From IMG/VR virus record IMGVR_UViG_3300037153_000419, positions 1 through 41,466 of that record: DNA of 41,466 nt, one strand, 5' to 3'. This document shows, one piece after another, positions 29,493 to 37,115 of this stretch. The notes beneath the pieces were generated by a model. It was not told the DNA's origin, ran no database searches, and worked only from the letters and a program-made list of their open reading frames with translations. The translations under genes were made by a program, and so were the position numbers. The stretch's first letter is position 1, and every line of letters begins with the position of its first letter. The stretch comes from a virus.

Positions 29493-30173
29493 ATGACCGT
29501 GATGGAACCCAGCAACGACGTAGAACCGCCGCTCCCGATGCCCTCCGCCGTGCCGTTGACCCGCCCGTGCTTCTCCGGCGACGGCCGCCCGACCAAACGT
29601 CGATGGGCGCCCGGGGGCGACTCGCGCTACCTGGCCCGGCTGCGCAATGCCTACGCCGCCGGTCGCATGGTGCGCGACCCGTGGTTCATCGCCGAACACG
29701 GCGGGGTCGAAGATCGGCTACCCGACGACGTGGAAGCCTGGCCGGTGATGGCGCCCATGGCGGTGGCCCGCAAGCTGGACGCCGAACGCGGCGTCGGCAC
29801 CGATCCGGACGTCGAGCCGCACTGGGTGTACTGGTTGCAGAAGGACGAGGCGCGGGCGGCCGAGTTGGCCCAGGCGCGCGCCGAAGCCGCCGCCGCCTAC
29901 CAGCCGTCGGAGACCCGCAAGGCCACCCACGCCGAAGCCGTGCGCCAGTCGCAGCGCCCGCGTCGACACACCCAAGGCATGGCCACCCTGGACGGCGAGG
30001 ACGGCCCGCGGGTGCTCGTGCAGGTGGTCGAGTTGTCCGACCCCAAGCGCATGATCGTGCGCAAGGTCAACGATCCGGACACCCGGCAATACCTGATCTT
30101 CGATACGTGGTTTACCGAGCAGGGATCGGCAAATCACCCGGAACGGGTCCCTTCGGACTCGGAGGCCGAGTAG
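29493..30173 (+). CDS. Hypothetical 226-residue protein
   Basis: Follows the HTH gene after 42 bases with a GAAAGGAAGATCATC ribosome site. The sequence is polar: an N-terminal proline-rich stretch, then RWAPGGDSRYLARLRNAYAA, WPVMAPMAVARKLDAERGVG, a glutamate/alanine helix and a C-terminal beta-like part (VLVQVVELSDPKRMIVRKVN). No family recognised. It is probably co-transcribed with the HTH gene and might help or modulate it. Confidence 0.7.
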   Translation: MTVMEPSNDVEPPLPMPSAVPLTRPCFSGDGRPTKRRWAPGGDSRYLARLRNAYAAGRMVRDPWFIAEHGGVEDRLPDDVEAWPVMAPMAVARKLDAERGVGTDPDVEPHWVYWLQKDEARAAELAQARAEAAAAYQPSETRKATHAEAVRQSQRPRRHTQGMATLDGEDGPRVLVQVVELSDPKRMIVRKVNDPDTRQYLIFDTWFTEQGSANHPERVPSDSEAE

Positions 30174-30244
30174 CGTGCTGGCTGCGTTCCCGTTGGCGCG
30201 CACGTCTGGTAGCCGAGTCCGCTGCATGGTGACCCCTCACCTGC

Positions 30245-30302
30245 TCCCAGGGCCCGGTGCCACCGGGGCCCCTGGCCTTGCCCCCGCAGAGCCGGGGGCC
30301 CC
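30245..30302 (+). terminator. Two GC-rich hairpins after the HTH operon
   Basis: CAGGGCCCGGTG pairs (with small bulges) with CACCGGGGCCCCTG, followed by GCCCCCG pairing with CGGGGGC around a short loop. No T-run follows. They lie between the 226-residue gene and the pyrophosphohydrolase gene. Confidence 0.45.
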
Positions 30303-30326
30303 ACCTACGTGCAGAGGATGCGCATC

Positions 30327-30680
30327 ATGAGTGATCACCACGATTACGTGCCCACATTCGATCTCGTCGCCTACATCCGGGCGCAGATCATGTTCTCCGC
30401 CAACGCATTCGGGCCCGGCCCGCGGCTGGACGGCGTCCTTGATCACCTGGCCAAAGAGATGATCGAGGTGCGCGAGCACCCACAAGATCCTCTGGAGTGG
30501 GCCGATTTGATCATCCTGGCCATCGACGGCGCGTGGCGCCAGGACATCTCGCCGGAGGATCTGACCTCGGCGCTGGTTGTGAAACAGGAGATGAACCGCG
30601 CCCGCCGCTGGCCCGATTGGCGAGGCTTCCCGGAGGGTGTGGCGATCGAGCACGTGCGCGACGAGGGGCCGCCGTCCTGA
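30327..30680 (+). CDS. dATP/dGTP pyrophosphohydrolase-like (DUF550) protein
   Basis: This 117-residue protein has the conserved blocks of PF04447 (formerly DUF550), MazG-like all-alpha enzymes that cut nucleoside triphosphates to monophosphates: FDLVAYIRAQIMFSANAFGP, GVLDHLAKEMIEVREHPQDP, EWADLIILAIDGAWRQ and ARRWPDWRGFPEGVAIEHV. The EVRE...EWAD acidic residues are the metal ligands expected. Members occur in some diaminopurine (Z-genome) phages, where they make purine monophosphates. I see no PurZ or DpoZ gene here, so another role such as nucleotide pool control is more likely. Confidence 0.8.
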   Translation: MSDHHDYVPTFDLVAYIRAQIMFSANAFGPGPRLDGVLDHLAKEMIEVREHPQDPLEWADLIILAIDGAWRQDISPEDLTSALVVKQEMNRARRWPDWRGFPEGVAIEHVRDEGPPS

Positions 30681-30700
30681 CAGCCCGTGTACACGGGCAG
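30681..30700 (+). repeat. 20-bp sequence shared with the 11224 operator-promoter
   Basis: Bases 30681-30700 are identical to 11219-11238. The repeat holds a 16-bp perfect palindrome centred on CGTGTACACG. It lies just after the pyrophosphohydrolase stop and about 100 bp before the next start. Confidence 0.8.
30686..30695. promoter_or_regulatory. Palindrome CGTGTACACG
   Basis: Six bases after the pyrophosphohydrolase stop. A CTGACA (30677-30682) precedes it, as TTGCAG does at 11216. Confidence 0.8.
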
Positions 30701-30760
30701 ATGTGTCCGACCTCACGGCGTGGCCACCCCCCGGTAACCCTGGTACTCGCAGTCCCATGC

Positions 30761-30782
30761 TATGATGGTGGTGTCAACAAGC
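30761..30782 (+). promoter_or_regulatory. Rightward promoter and shared leader
   Basis: TATGAT (30761-30766) is a strong -10, followed four bases later by GTGTCAACAAGC (30771-30782). The same leader follows the TAGACT promoter at 11239. A good -35 is not evident. It drives the gene at 30803. Confidence 0.55.
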
Positions 30783-30802
30783 GAGAGACCAGGGAGTACC
30801 CG

Positions 30803-31060
30803 ATGGCCACCACCGCCCGCCCGCTGCGCATCGAGATCATCTGGGATGGAGCCGTGCACGGCACCGTTTCGACCGGCATCACCCGGATGATCGTCCCGGC
30901 CACCGAGATGGCCGACTGTGCCGCCGCGCGGTTCCTGCGCCGGATCGCCGCTCGCGCCATCGCGTACGAGATCCAGGACGAGACGTCGGAGCGCGAGGGC
31001 ATCGCGGACTGGTCGGACTTCCCGCAGTCGCTCGCGCTGCTCTACCCGGAGGCGGTGTGA
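30803..31060 (+). CDS. Hypothetical 85-residue protein
   Basis: The ATG follows AGGGAG and an evident promoter. The sequence has a beta N-terminus (LRIEIIWDGAVHGTVSTGIT) and helices after it (ADCAAARFLRRIAARAIAYE), with an acidic end. No family recognised. It is linked to the next gene by a TGA-TC-ATG junction. Confidence 0.75.
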   Translation: MATTARPLRIEIIWDGAVHGTVSTGITRMIVPATEMADCAAARFLRRIAARAIAYEIQDETSEREGIADWSDFPQSLALLYPEAV

Positions 31061-31062
31061 TC

Positions 31063-31275
31063 ATGGACCCGAACGCCACGTTGGCCGAGATCCGCTCGCT
31101 GGCCCACTCGGTTCTGCTGGGTGGCCAGCCCAAGGATGTGGTGGCCTCGGCCACCGAGTTGGCCGCCAAGTTCGAAGATCTCGACGCCGTGATCATGGGG
31201 CAGGGCCGCGTCCCGCTGGACTGGTGGGCCGCCGCCATGGATGCGGTGCGCCGCTCCAACGTAGCCCGGGGGTGA
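31063..31275 (+). CDS. Hypothetical 70-residue protein
   Basis: Starts two bases after the upstream stop (TGATCATG). Mostly helical (ATLAEIRSLAHSVLLGG, DVVASATELAAKFEDLDAVI, LDWWAAAMDAVRR). No family recognised. Confidence 0.7.
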   Translation: MDPNATLAEIRSLAHSVLLGGQPKDVVASATELAAKFEDLDAVIMGQGRVPLDWWAAAMDAVRRSNVARG

Positions 31276-31296
31276 TCGCCACTCACCCCCTCGCCA

Positions 31297-31341
31297 GGGG
31301 GGCCCGGTGTGAGCGCCCATAACGACCGCACCGGGCCTCCC
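31297..31341 (+). terminator. Strong hairpin after the 31063 gene
   Basis: GGGGGGCCCGGTG pairs with CACCGGGCCTCCC over about 13 bp (one G-T pair) round a 19-base loop. It is followed by a GC-rich region without a long T-run. A rightward terminator is likely. Confidence 0.55.
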
Positions 31342-31414
31342 GCTTCCCGACACGCTCGATCGCTCGACTAGGTTCACCCGCAATTTCACACCTGATAGAT
31401 CAAGAGGAAACGAA

Positions 31415-31972
31415 ATGACCGACACCGATCCGCACGGCGTGTACACGCCGCATCCCGATGACCCGTGGGGGCCGCAGCACCTGGGGCCCCTGCCCGAGTC
31501 GGCCTACCCGTCCGACGCCACCGATCTGGACTACCGGCCCGACCCGCGCGCCGAGCGCCGCGCCCGACGTCGCCACGTCAACCGGCGCATCCTGCAAGTG
31601 CTCGCCGGTGTCATCGCCGTGCTCGCGCTGCTCACGCTGATCGGGGTGCTGCTCACCCCGGCCCCGACGACGGTTAAGGTGCCGGAGCCGACGGCGAGCC
31701 CTTCCCCGGTTGCCGTGGCCCCGGCCGTCCCGACCGTACCGCCGGTCAAGGTGGCCCCCAAGCCTCCCGTGCACCCCGAGACGATCTACGTGCGGGGCGA
31801 GGCGATGAGCATGTGGCCCGCGGGTGACTACGCCGTGGACATCAACTCCGATGAGACCTGCAAGTGGATGGTGGGGCGCAAGGGCAAGGTGTCGTCCCGG
31901 ACCGGGGTCACCGTGCACGCCACCGACGTCTTGATCGAGAACGACTGTTCGGTCTACCCGGTGGGTGGTTGA
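31415..31972 (+). CDS. Single-span membrane protein
   Basis: This 185-residue protein has a polar N-terminus, one membrane segment (ILQVLAGVIAVLALLTLIGV at about 60-80), a proline/threonine/valine-rich linker and a small C-terminal domain (ETIYVRGEAMSMWPAGDYAV, VLIENDCSVYPVGG), probably outside the cell. The ribosome site is AAGAGGAAACGAA. A CGTGTACACG site lies 23 bases into the gene, coding for VYT. Confidence 0.72.
   Translation: MTDTDPHGVYTPHPDDPWGPQHLGPLPESAYPSDATDLDYRPDPRAERRARRRHVNRRILQVLAGVIAVLALLTLIGVLLTPAPTTVKVPEPTASPSPVAVAPAVPTVPPVKVAPKPPVHPETIYVRGEAMSMWPAGDYAVDINSDETCKWMVGRKGKVSSRTGVTVHATDVLIENDCSVYPVGG
31438..31447. promoter_or_regulatory. Palindrome CGTGTACACG
   Basis: In the 5' part of the 31415 gene, read as VYT. 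Confidence 0.65.
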
Positions 31973-31974
31973 TC

Positions 31975-32418
31975 ATGGCCACGTGGATCTACTACGACCA
32001 GGTCACCGAGCCCCGCGGCTGGGTGCAGATCATCGGCGGGGCGCCTGACCGGCAGCCCCCACGCGGGCACTCGCGCTCGGCGCAGGGTTGCGAGGTGGCG
32101 TTGGCCGCCCTGCGCGCGGCCGGAGAGACCGGCCTGCCCTACCCGGTGTTGCGCGCCATCGTCATGCACGTCGGCCGCTGCTCGGAAGCCGCCGCCGACC
32201 AGCAGTTGCGGACCTACGCTCGCCATCACGTCGGGGTGCGCGACACGTCTTCACGCCGGGAGTACGCCCGCCGCGCATCCGGAACGACTCAGGCCCGGAT
32301 CCCACACAAGGACCAGATCTGGCGACACCGCGACTTCTGCGGCCCGAGTGCGCCACCGGTCGGCGGGAAGGTCGCTACGGAGCAGGAATGCCACACCCAC
32401 GGAAGCGAGGCGGTCTAG
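31975..32418 (+). CDS. Hypothetical 147-residue protein
   Basis: Starts in a TGA-TC-ATG junction. The N-terminal part has a beta pattern (TWIYYDQVTEPRGWVQIIGG), then a helical region with GCEVALAALRAAGETGLPYP and a winged-helix-like RAIVMHVGRCSEAAADQQLR. The C-terminal third is basic. A DNA-binding role is possible. No family recognised. Confidence 0.68.
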   Translation: MATWIYYDQVTEPRGWVQIIGGAPDRQPPRGHSRSAQGCEVALAALRAAGETGLPYPVLRAIVMHVGRCSEAAADQQLRTYARHHVGVRDTSSRREYARRASGTTQARIPHKDQIWRHRDFCGPSAPPVGGKVATEQECHTHGSEAV

Positions 32419-32420
32419 GC

Positions 32421-32759
32421 GTGGCCAAGCGCAGCAGTCTGACCAAGGTTCAACGCGCCATTCTGCAAATGATCAAGTGCCGGGCCTACGGGCACCGGTG
32501 GGAAGATCTCGGCTGGCTCGCCCTGGTCTCGGCCGGAGTGCGGTTGTGGTCGCAGCAGTTCCGATGCGACCGGTGCGACATGCTGCGCTATGACCACCGC
32601 ACGCACGCCACCATGACGCTGGCTCGCCGCAAGTACAGCAAGCCCACCGGCTATCCGGGGAGGCTCCCGGCCAAGGAAGCGTTGCGGATCTTGACCGGCG
32701 AGACCGAAGCCCAGTGCTGGGCGTTGGCCGAACAGTCGCCGTTCATCCAGGCCGCCTGA
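32421..32759 (+). CDS. Small zinc-binding protein
   Basis: This 112-residue protein starts at a GTG two bases after the upstream TAG. It contains KCRAYGHRWEDLGW then FRCDRCDMLRYD, a CxxC type zinc site with a distal cysteine and histidine. The C-terminus is helical. Many small actinophage proteins share this CRAYGHRWE...CxxC layout, but none has a known role. Confidence 0.72.
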   Translation: MAKRSSLTKVQRAILQMIKCRAYGHRWEDLGWLALVSAGVRLWSQQFRCDRCDMLRYDHRTHATMTLARRKYSKPTGYPGRLPAKEALRILTGETEAQCWALAEQSPFIQAA

Positions 32760-32824
32760 CCGGCCACCGCCACAACTTCACAGGTTGCTCGCCCGGCCCC
32801 CGGGGCCGCTGCTGGTCTGGTCTC

Positions 32825-33643
32825 ATGCAGCGGCACCGGGGGTCAGGTCGTGGGCGCCGCACCAAGCGCCCATCCCGTCACCGCGCAGGCCGTGTACACG
32901 CTGGGGTTGCCGGGGATCGTACCGCCTATCGGCTGGCCCAGGCGGCCTCTTATCTCGGCCTGTTCATCGTGACCGGGGTGACCATGGTCGTGGCGCTGGT
33001 CGTCGGCGGCCTGCTCGCGCTCGGCGGAGCGGCCTACGGCGGAACGCTGGGCCTGTTCCTGATCGTGATCTTCCTAGTGGCGCTGATCGTGTTCATGTGG
33101 CAGACCTTGCGCACCGACCCGCTCGATGCCCTGCACGGTCCACACCCCGCGCCCGAGCAGCACCCCGGCGCTAGCCGCGCCGATGATGAGTGCGAGGACG
33201 TGGCCCGTCGGCGACGTCCCGGGCAGCCCCAGAGCGATCAACGAGGCCAAGATCAGGCCCGTAAGGCTGGCCGTGTACACGCTGTTGCGCGTTCCGTCGC
33301 TGCCAGGCTGCGAGCCGCGGGTCCGGGTAAGCGGAACGGTGCCGGGGTTGAGCCCCGGACCGACCCGTTGCGGGTTGTCGGGGATAGCCGTCATGTGTCC
33401 GGGCATACTCGCCTACCGTCCTCACTCGCGGAGCCGGATTCGCCAGAAATGCCGCCCGCGCTGTCCGTGCTGCTCGATCCGAAAACGGATCCCCGTGCTG
33501 ATCCGGTAACCAACCGGTTCGCCGCGATGCCGCCAACATCTGGGTCCGGGTCACCCGCGGATCCCGCCGCGTCATCTGGCGCACCGTCTCGGCGAGCACG
33601 CCGCACAGCGCGGCCCCGGCGACGTAGAAGAACACCGGGTTGA
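32825..33643 (+). CDS. Two-span membrane protein (3' end uncertain)
   Basis: Residues about 40-95 form two membrane segments (YLGLFIVTGVTMVVALVVGG and GTLGLFLIVIFLVALIVFMW) and are clearly coding. The frame then stays open to 33643, but codon bias drops after about 33140 and the region is antisense to two leftward genes that look better. The true 3' end is therefore probably close to 33130-33170, by a missed stop or a frame error. A CGTGTACACG site lies inside at 32891. Confidence 0.5.
   Translation: MQRHRGSGRGRRTKRPSRHRAGRVHAGVAGDRTAYRLAQAASYLGLFIVTGVTMVVALVVGGLLALGGAAYGGTLGLFLIVIFLVALIVFMWQTLRTDPLDALHGPHPAPEQHPGASRADDECEDVARRRRPGQPQSDQRGQDQARKAGRVHAVARSVAARLRAAGPGKRNGAGVEPRTDPLRVVGDSRHVSGHTRLPSSLAEPDSPEMPPALSVLLDPKTDPRADPVTNRFAAMPPTSGSGSPADPAASSGAPSRRARRTARPRRRRRTPG
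32891..32900. promoter_or_regulatory. Palindrome CGTGTACACG
   Basis: Inside the 32825 gene before its first membrane segment. Confidence 0.6.
33074..33406 (-). CDS. Two-span membrane protein at the end of the late operon
   Basis: This 110-residue protein has a polar N-terminus (MTAIPDNPQRVGPGLNPGT after the first four codons) and two membrane segments (LTGLILASLIALGLPG and GHVLALIIGAASAGVLLGRG). Codon bias is good through most of the gene. Start is ATG at 33406 or 33394. A CGTGTACACG site inside (33272) codes for VYT. Its position after the lysin makes a holin-like or lysis role possible. Confidence 0.6.
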   Translation of the reverse strand: MPGHMTAIPDNPQRVGPGLNPGTVPLTRTRGSQPGSDGTRNSVYTASLTGLILASLIALGLPGTSPTGHVLALIIGAASAGVLLGRGVWTVQGIERVGAQGLPHEHDQRH

Positions 33644-33746
33644 GCGGTCGGTTCAACAGCTCGGTGATCACACTCAGCGCGCCCACGATGACACAGGCTA
33701 GGCAGGCCACCACGAGGCAGGCCACGCCGGTCTGGTTGATGCGCAC
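33171..33746 (-). CDS. Membrane protein overlapping its downstream neighbour
   Basis: Starts at GTG 33746. It has two membrane segments near its start (GVACLVVACLACVIVGALSV and NPVFFYVAGAALCGVLAETV), then a basic cytoplasmic part (TRRDPRVTRTQMLAASRRTG). Coding character is clear to about 33410, after which the frame overlaps the 33406 gene by 236 bases with poor codon bias. A stop may have been lost by sequence error. Possible holin. Confidence 0.5.
   Translation of the reverse strand: MRINQTGVACLVVACLACVIVGALSVITELLNRPLNPVFFYVAGAALCGVLAETVRQMTRRDPRVTRTQMLAASRRTGWLPDQHGDPFSDRAARTARAAFLANPAPRVRTVGEYARTHDGYPRQPATGRSGAQPRHRSAYPDPRLAAWQRRNAQQRVHGQPYGPDLGLVDRSGAARDVADGPRPRTHHRRG
33272..33281. promoter_or_regulatory. 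Palindrome CGTGTACACG
   Basis: Inside the 33406 gene, read as VYT. Confidence 0.6.
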
Positions 33747-33775
33747 CCGTGCGGGATACCCGCTACCGAATCAGC

Positions 33776-33922
33776 TCAGTGCGGGGTCACGTCCGGCTGT
33801 GCTTCCAGCGCGTCGTAGATCTTCTGTAGGTGTTCGGCGCAGAGCGTCTGCCCGCCGAACACGAACAGGGCTTCGGTCATGGCCGCGCCGGACGTGGCGA
33901 TCCAACAGGCAACACACTTCAT
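33776..33922 (-). CDS. 48-residue cysteine-containing protein
   Basis: The ATG follows TAGGAGCCGATC, where TAG is the lysin stop and GGAG is the ribosome site. The protein starts MKCVACWIATSG, then LFVFGGQTLCAEHLQKIYDA, giving CxxC...CxxH, a likely zinc site. It is of a type found near actinophage lysis genes, with no known role. Confidence 0.65.
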   Translation of the reverse strand: MKCVACWIATSGAAMTEALFVFGGQTLCAEHLQKIYDALEAQPDVTPH

Positions 33923-33931
33923 GATCGGCTC

Positions 33932-34906
33932 CTAGCGCAGGTTGTAGACGTCGCAGGCGATGACGGTACCCGCGTTGTCCCGCACGCCCTCGACGGTGAC
34001 CATGCGCGCGCCGGTGGGCAACGGGAACGGGATCTGCGAGTTGTTGTTGACCTTGGCCAGCTTGCCCGGTGCCCCGAGCAGGTTCCACACCTTGCCCTTG
34101 CCGTCGCTGGCCGCGATGTAGGCCGAGCAGTTGCCCCAGGCCACCGAGAAACACGCCCATGCCGATTGGGCGATGTTCGAGCCGCCCCCGGCCTCGCAGG
34201 TGCGCTGCCCGTGGAAGCGGTATTCGTAGATCCGCTCGCTGTGGTGCTCGACGTGCGGGTCGTCCGGGCTCGGCTCCGGCTCGGGCTCGGGCTCGGGCGG
34301 GGTGACGTCGACCGCATCGAAGAAAATGAACATCTGGTTCTCCTCGTCGTCGGGGAAGTCCCGAGCCGCCTGGGCCGGGACGCCGCCGCCTGCCTTGACG
34401 CGTCCACGGAACGCGTTCATATCGAAGTTGGGATCGATCTTGCGCCCGGGTGGGTCGCACACCTCTTTGTGGCCGAGCACGTGATCGAGCGGCAGCCGGT
34501 AGTAGGCGGCCAGGCAGGCGCACATCCGGGCGTAGGCGTCGTACTGATCTTGCGGCCAGGCGTCCACCCCGGTCGCCTCGGCCTCGATGCCGATCGCCGA
34601 GTCGTTGTCCTGCCAGTTCTGCAACGTTGCCCCGGCGTGGTAGCCGATGCCCGCGGCGACCAGGTACACCTCACCCGAGCGGGACAGGTACAGGTTGCAC
34701 AGCGGCCCGGGAAGATCCGACCGGCCGTAGATCACGGTATTGAGGCTCGGGGTGTCCCCGGTGGGCGGCCCGGCCGTGTGGTGACAGTCGACGGCCTGCA
34801 CAGCGCCCGGGGTGCCGTGCCCGTAGGACTTCCAGCCGCCGTATCCGATCTTGACGACCAGCCCGGATCCTTCGAACGCCCGGTCTAGGTCCGACCACAT
34901 CGGCAT
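33932..34906 (-). CDS. Endolysin, N-acetylmuramoyl-L-alanine amidase
   Basis: This 324-residue lysin has an amidase_2/PGRP domain at residues about 15-170. Zinc ligands are seen in AVDCHHTAGPPTGDT (H42 or H43) and VLGHKEVCDPPGRKIDPN (H146, D158), with the substrate strands NLYLSRSGEVYLVAAG and SAIGIEAEA. A glutamate/proline linker follows, then a beta-rich C-terminal domain (YEYRFHGQRTCEAGGG, KVWNLLGAPG) that probably binds the cell wall. ATG at 34906 follows GAGGGAGATCTC. A CGTGTACACG site lies 22 bp upstream and TACCCT (34955-34950) 12 bp beyond it. It lyses the host by cutting the stem peptide from muramic acid. Confidence 0.9.
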   Translation of the reverse strand: MPMWSDLDRAFEGSGLVVKIGYGGWKSYGHGTPGAVQAVDCHHTAGPPTGDTPSLNTVIYGRSDLPGPLCNLYLSRSGEVYLVAAGIGYHAGATLQNWQDNDSAIGIEAEATGVDAWPQDQYDAYARMCACLAAYYRLPLDHVLGHKEVCDPPGRKIDPNFDMNAFRGRVKAGGGVPAQAARDFPDDEENQMFIFFDAVDVTPPEPEPEPEPSPDDPHVEHHSERIYEYRFHGQRTCEAGGGSNIAQSAWACFSVAWGNCSAYIAASDGKGKVWNLLGAPGKLAKVNNNSQIPFPLPTGARMVTVEGVRDNAGTVIACDVYNLR

Positions 34907-34927
34907 GAGATCTCCCTCGATGGTCCG

Positions 34928-34937
34928 CGTGTACACG
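34928..34937. promoter_or_regulatory. Palindrome CGTGTACACG
   Basis: 22 bp upstream of the lysin start. Confidence 0.8.
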
Positions 34938-34949
34938 GGGTCCGGGTGC

Positions 34950-34955
34950 AGGGTA
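34950..34955 (-). promoter_or_regulatory. Putative -10 of the lysin promoter
   Basis: TACCCT on the minus strand, followed by GCACCCG, matching the sequence upstream of the 16799 gene (16854-16849) over 13 bases. The palindrome at 34928-34937 lies 12 bp downstream, so a bound protein would block early elongation. Confidence 0.45.
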
Positions 34956-34976
34956 GCGGCCCGGCCCGTCTCCCAA

Positions 34977-35906
34977 CTAGGGCCGAATCCACGTCGCGCG
35001 GAAGTGCATGGACTGGTTGAACGGGTCGGTGTTCTTGGCCACGGAGCTGTTATGCCAGGCGTTGACGTTGAGCGCGGTCCCGGCCCCGAACCGGCGCGTG
35101 CAACTGGCCGCCAACTCGATGTTGGCCGCCTGGCTGCCGGTGTTGGGCAGGCTGGCCGCGAACCGCATGCCTGCGCCGTCCAGGCCGATCCAGATCCCGG
35201 CCGACTTGTTCGCCTCGCACTGCATGCGCACCCCGGCGTCGATCGTCCAGATCCCGTCTCGGTTGAGCTGGAATCGGGCATCGGGGATGGCACCACCGGT
35301 GGACGTCCCCTTGGTCACGTCCGGAGAGATCCACATGGCCACGCCGTAGGCCAACGGCCGGTCCGTTCCGGCCGGAACCGATTGGATCGTGGTGGCCTGG
35401 TATTCCACCTCGTGGATGGCTCCGGCCGAGTTGCGCAGGATCGCCGACTGCGGCACCGAGGTGGCGTTGGCCAGGTGGTTGAGCTGGGCCAGCATGACCG
35501 TGCCCGCCGGTTGGGTGGGATAGGCGGGCGAGGCTGCCGGGGTCCCGGCCAGCACGTAGATCTTGCCGCCGTAGATCGATCCGGAGTAGTCGGCATCGTC
35601 CACCGCCAGCAGTACCAGGTCATAGCGGGGCAAGCTGGACACCGGGGGCACGGTGATCGTGGCGTTGGCGTCGTTCATGATGATGTAGCCGCCGCCGTCG
35701 GACGCTGGGGTGGGGCACACCGAACGACCGGGCGAGACCAACACCGTCATGTTCGGGGTGGCCTGCGCGGAGACCAGCATGCCGGTGACGATGCGCCCGC
35801 CGCCCGAGAGCGGGTCCGCGCTGGGATCGAGCCACAGCCCGCCGATCATGCGATCGTCCAGCGCGTTGTAGGCACCGGACTGGAGGAAGAGGGTCTTGAG
35901 CGCCAT
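34977..35906 (-). CDS. Minor tail / receptor-binding protein
   Basis: This 309-residue protein has an N-terminal baseplate-attachment-like region (ALKTLFLQSGAYNALDDRMI, IVTGMLVSAQATPNMTVLVS, YDLVLLAVDDADYSGS) found in many siphovirus upper baseplate proteins. The C-terminal part is beta-rich and low in charge (RMQCEANKSAGIWIGLDGAG, FGAGTALNVNAWHNSSVAKN), as in C1q/jelly-roll tips that bind host sugars. It lies directly upstream of the lysin gene. Receptor binding is inference from position and composition. Confidence 0.72.
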   Translation of the reverse strand: MALKTLFLQSGAYNALDDRMIGGLWLDPSADPLSGGGRIVTGMLVSAQATPNMTVLVSPGRSVCPTPASDGGGYIIMNDANATITVPPVSSLPRYDLVLLAVDDADYSGSIYGGKIYVLAGTPAASPAYPTQPAGTVMLAQLNHLANATSVPQSAILRNSAGAIHEVEYQATTIQSVPAGTDRPLAYGVAMWISPDVTKGTSTGGAIPDARFQLNRDGIWTIDAGVRMQCEANKSAGIWIGLDGAGMRFAASLPNTGSQAANIELAASCTRRFGAGTALNVNAWHNSSVAKNTDPFNQSMHFRATWIRP

Positions 35907-35915
35907 GATCGACTC

Positions 35916-37115
35916 CTAACCGGCGATCTGCTGCCGTAGCACGAAATCGTCCACGGTCCATGTCCACGGGATGGTTGATCCACTGCCGTCCGACGGCGGG
36001 TTGCCGGTGACCTTGATGTAGACGCCGAGATCCACCGCGGCGTCACTGAACGCGGCCCCGGTGGTCCCGGAGATCGGCTGGATGGCGTCCGCGCCCAGGT
36101 TCACGGTGGCCACATCCACATCGGTCACGGTGCCGCCCGCGTTGCGCCACCAGACGCCCAGCTTGGCGGTGGCCGGAACGGTGCATTTGATCGAGCACGC
36201 GGCGTTCCACTTCACGTTGGACCCGGTCACGCCCACGCCCACCGATCGCTGCTCGGCCGAGAGCCCGCCGATAGAGATGTTGGTCGTCTTCCAGTAGGTG
36301 ACGCGCAGTTGGGCATCGTAGGGCCGGGCATAGCCGTAGTAGGTGTTGTTGGTGGTCGGCCCGGGGCCCAGCTCGAAGCCACGGAAGGAACCGTCGCGGA
36401 TCCGGTCGCAGATGCCACCCACCTGGATGATCCCGCAGGACCCCCACATGTAACGGCCCGGCCAGGTGAAGCGAATCAGATCGGGGAACGAGTTGGTGGT
36501 CGGCCCGGCTGCGCCGATGGCGGGGGGCACCGACACGGTATGCGCCCCGAGGATCATGGTTCCGCCCTCGGACCAGAACCAGTGTTCCCAGAAGATCAGC
36601 AGGTCGCACCATTCCCAGTCGCCCGCGATCGTGCCGACCACATCGGCGAACCCGGCCGGATCGAACCACATATATGATCTTGTGTTGCCGTCGACCGCAT
36701 CGAACTGGCCTTCGAACACGTGGTCGTAGCCGTCGGAGCCGGTGGCCGGTTTGAACGTGTTGTCGCCCTTGTAGTTGCGCCAGGCGTAGGGCCGGATGTT
36801 GATCGAGCGCTTCTCCCGGGTGATGGTGGGTGCGCTGGCCGTGTGCGACACCATCAACGACCAGGATCCGGCGATGGCCTGCGAGCCGGTGACCAGGTTG
36901 GCTGCGCTCTGCTGGATGTTCTGCCATCCGGCCACCGTCCCGGCCCCGTCCTGCTCGAAGTCGGGGTTGGGCAACAGGTTGGGCCCGTAGACGATCGAGG
37001 TCACGCCTTGCGCGGGACGCTGCGCGGCGGCCAACCGGCGCTCGGCCGTGGACAACCGTTCCTCGGTGCGGGTCAGCCACTCCGACAGGTCCACCGATCG
37101 TGCCACCCGGGTCAC
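35916..37115 (-). CDS. Minor tail protein with carbohydrate-binding-like domain
   Basis: This 399-residue protein starts with a short coiled coil (LSEWLTRTEERLSTAERRLA) then NLLPNPDFEQDGAGTVAGWQ, the opening of carbohydrate-binding-module folds (LxNPDFExG...GW). Two beta-rich halves follow, each with aromatic residues, and the C-terminus ends WTVDDFVLR, as in such modules. It probably helps bind the host cell wall at the tail tip. It overlaps the upstream gene's stop by four bases. Confidence 0.75.
   Translation of the reverse strand: MTRVARSVDLSEWLTRTEERLSTAERRLAAAQRPAQGVTSIVYGPNLLPNPDFEQDGAGTVAGWQNIQQSAANLVTGSQAIAGSWSLMVSHTASAPTITREKRSINIRPYAWRNYKGDNTFKPATGSDGYDHVFEGQFDAVDGNTRSYMWFDPAGFADVVGTIAGDWEWCDLLIFWEHWFWSEGGTMILGAHTVSVPPAIGAAGPTTNSFPDLIRFTWPGRYMWGSCGIIQVGGICDRIRDGSFRGFELGPGPTTNNTYYGYARPYDAQLRVTYWKTTNISIGGLSAEQRSVGVGVTGSNVKWNAACSIKCTVPATAKLGVWWRNAGGTVTDVDVATVNLGADAIQPISGTTGAAFSDAAVDLGVYIKVTGNPPSDGSGSTIPWTWTVDDFVLRQQIAG

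Noticed and set aside
30327-30680. Diaminopurine (Z) genome
   Set aside because: Only the pyrophosphohydrolase is present; no adenylosuccinate-synthetase-like PurZ or polymerase was seen.
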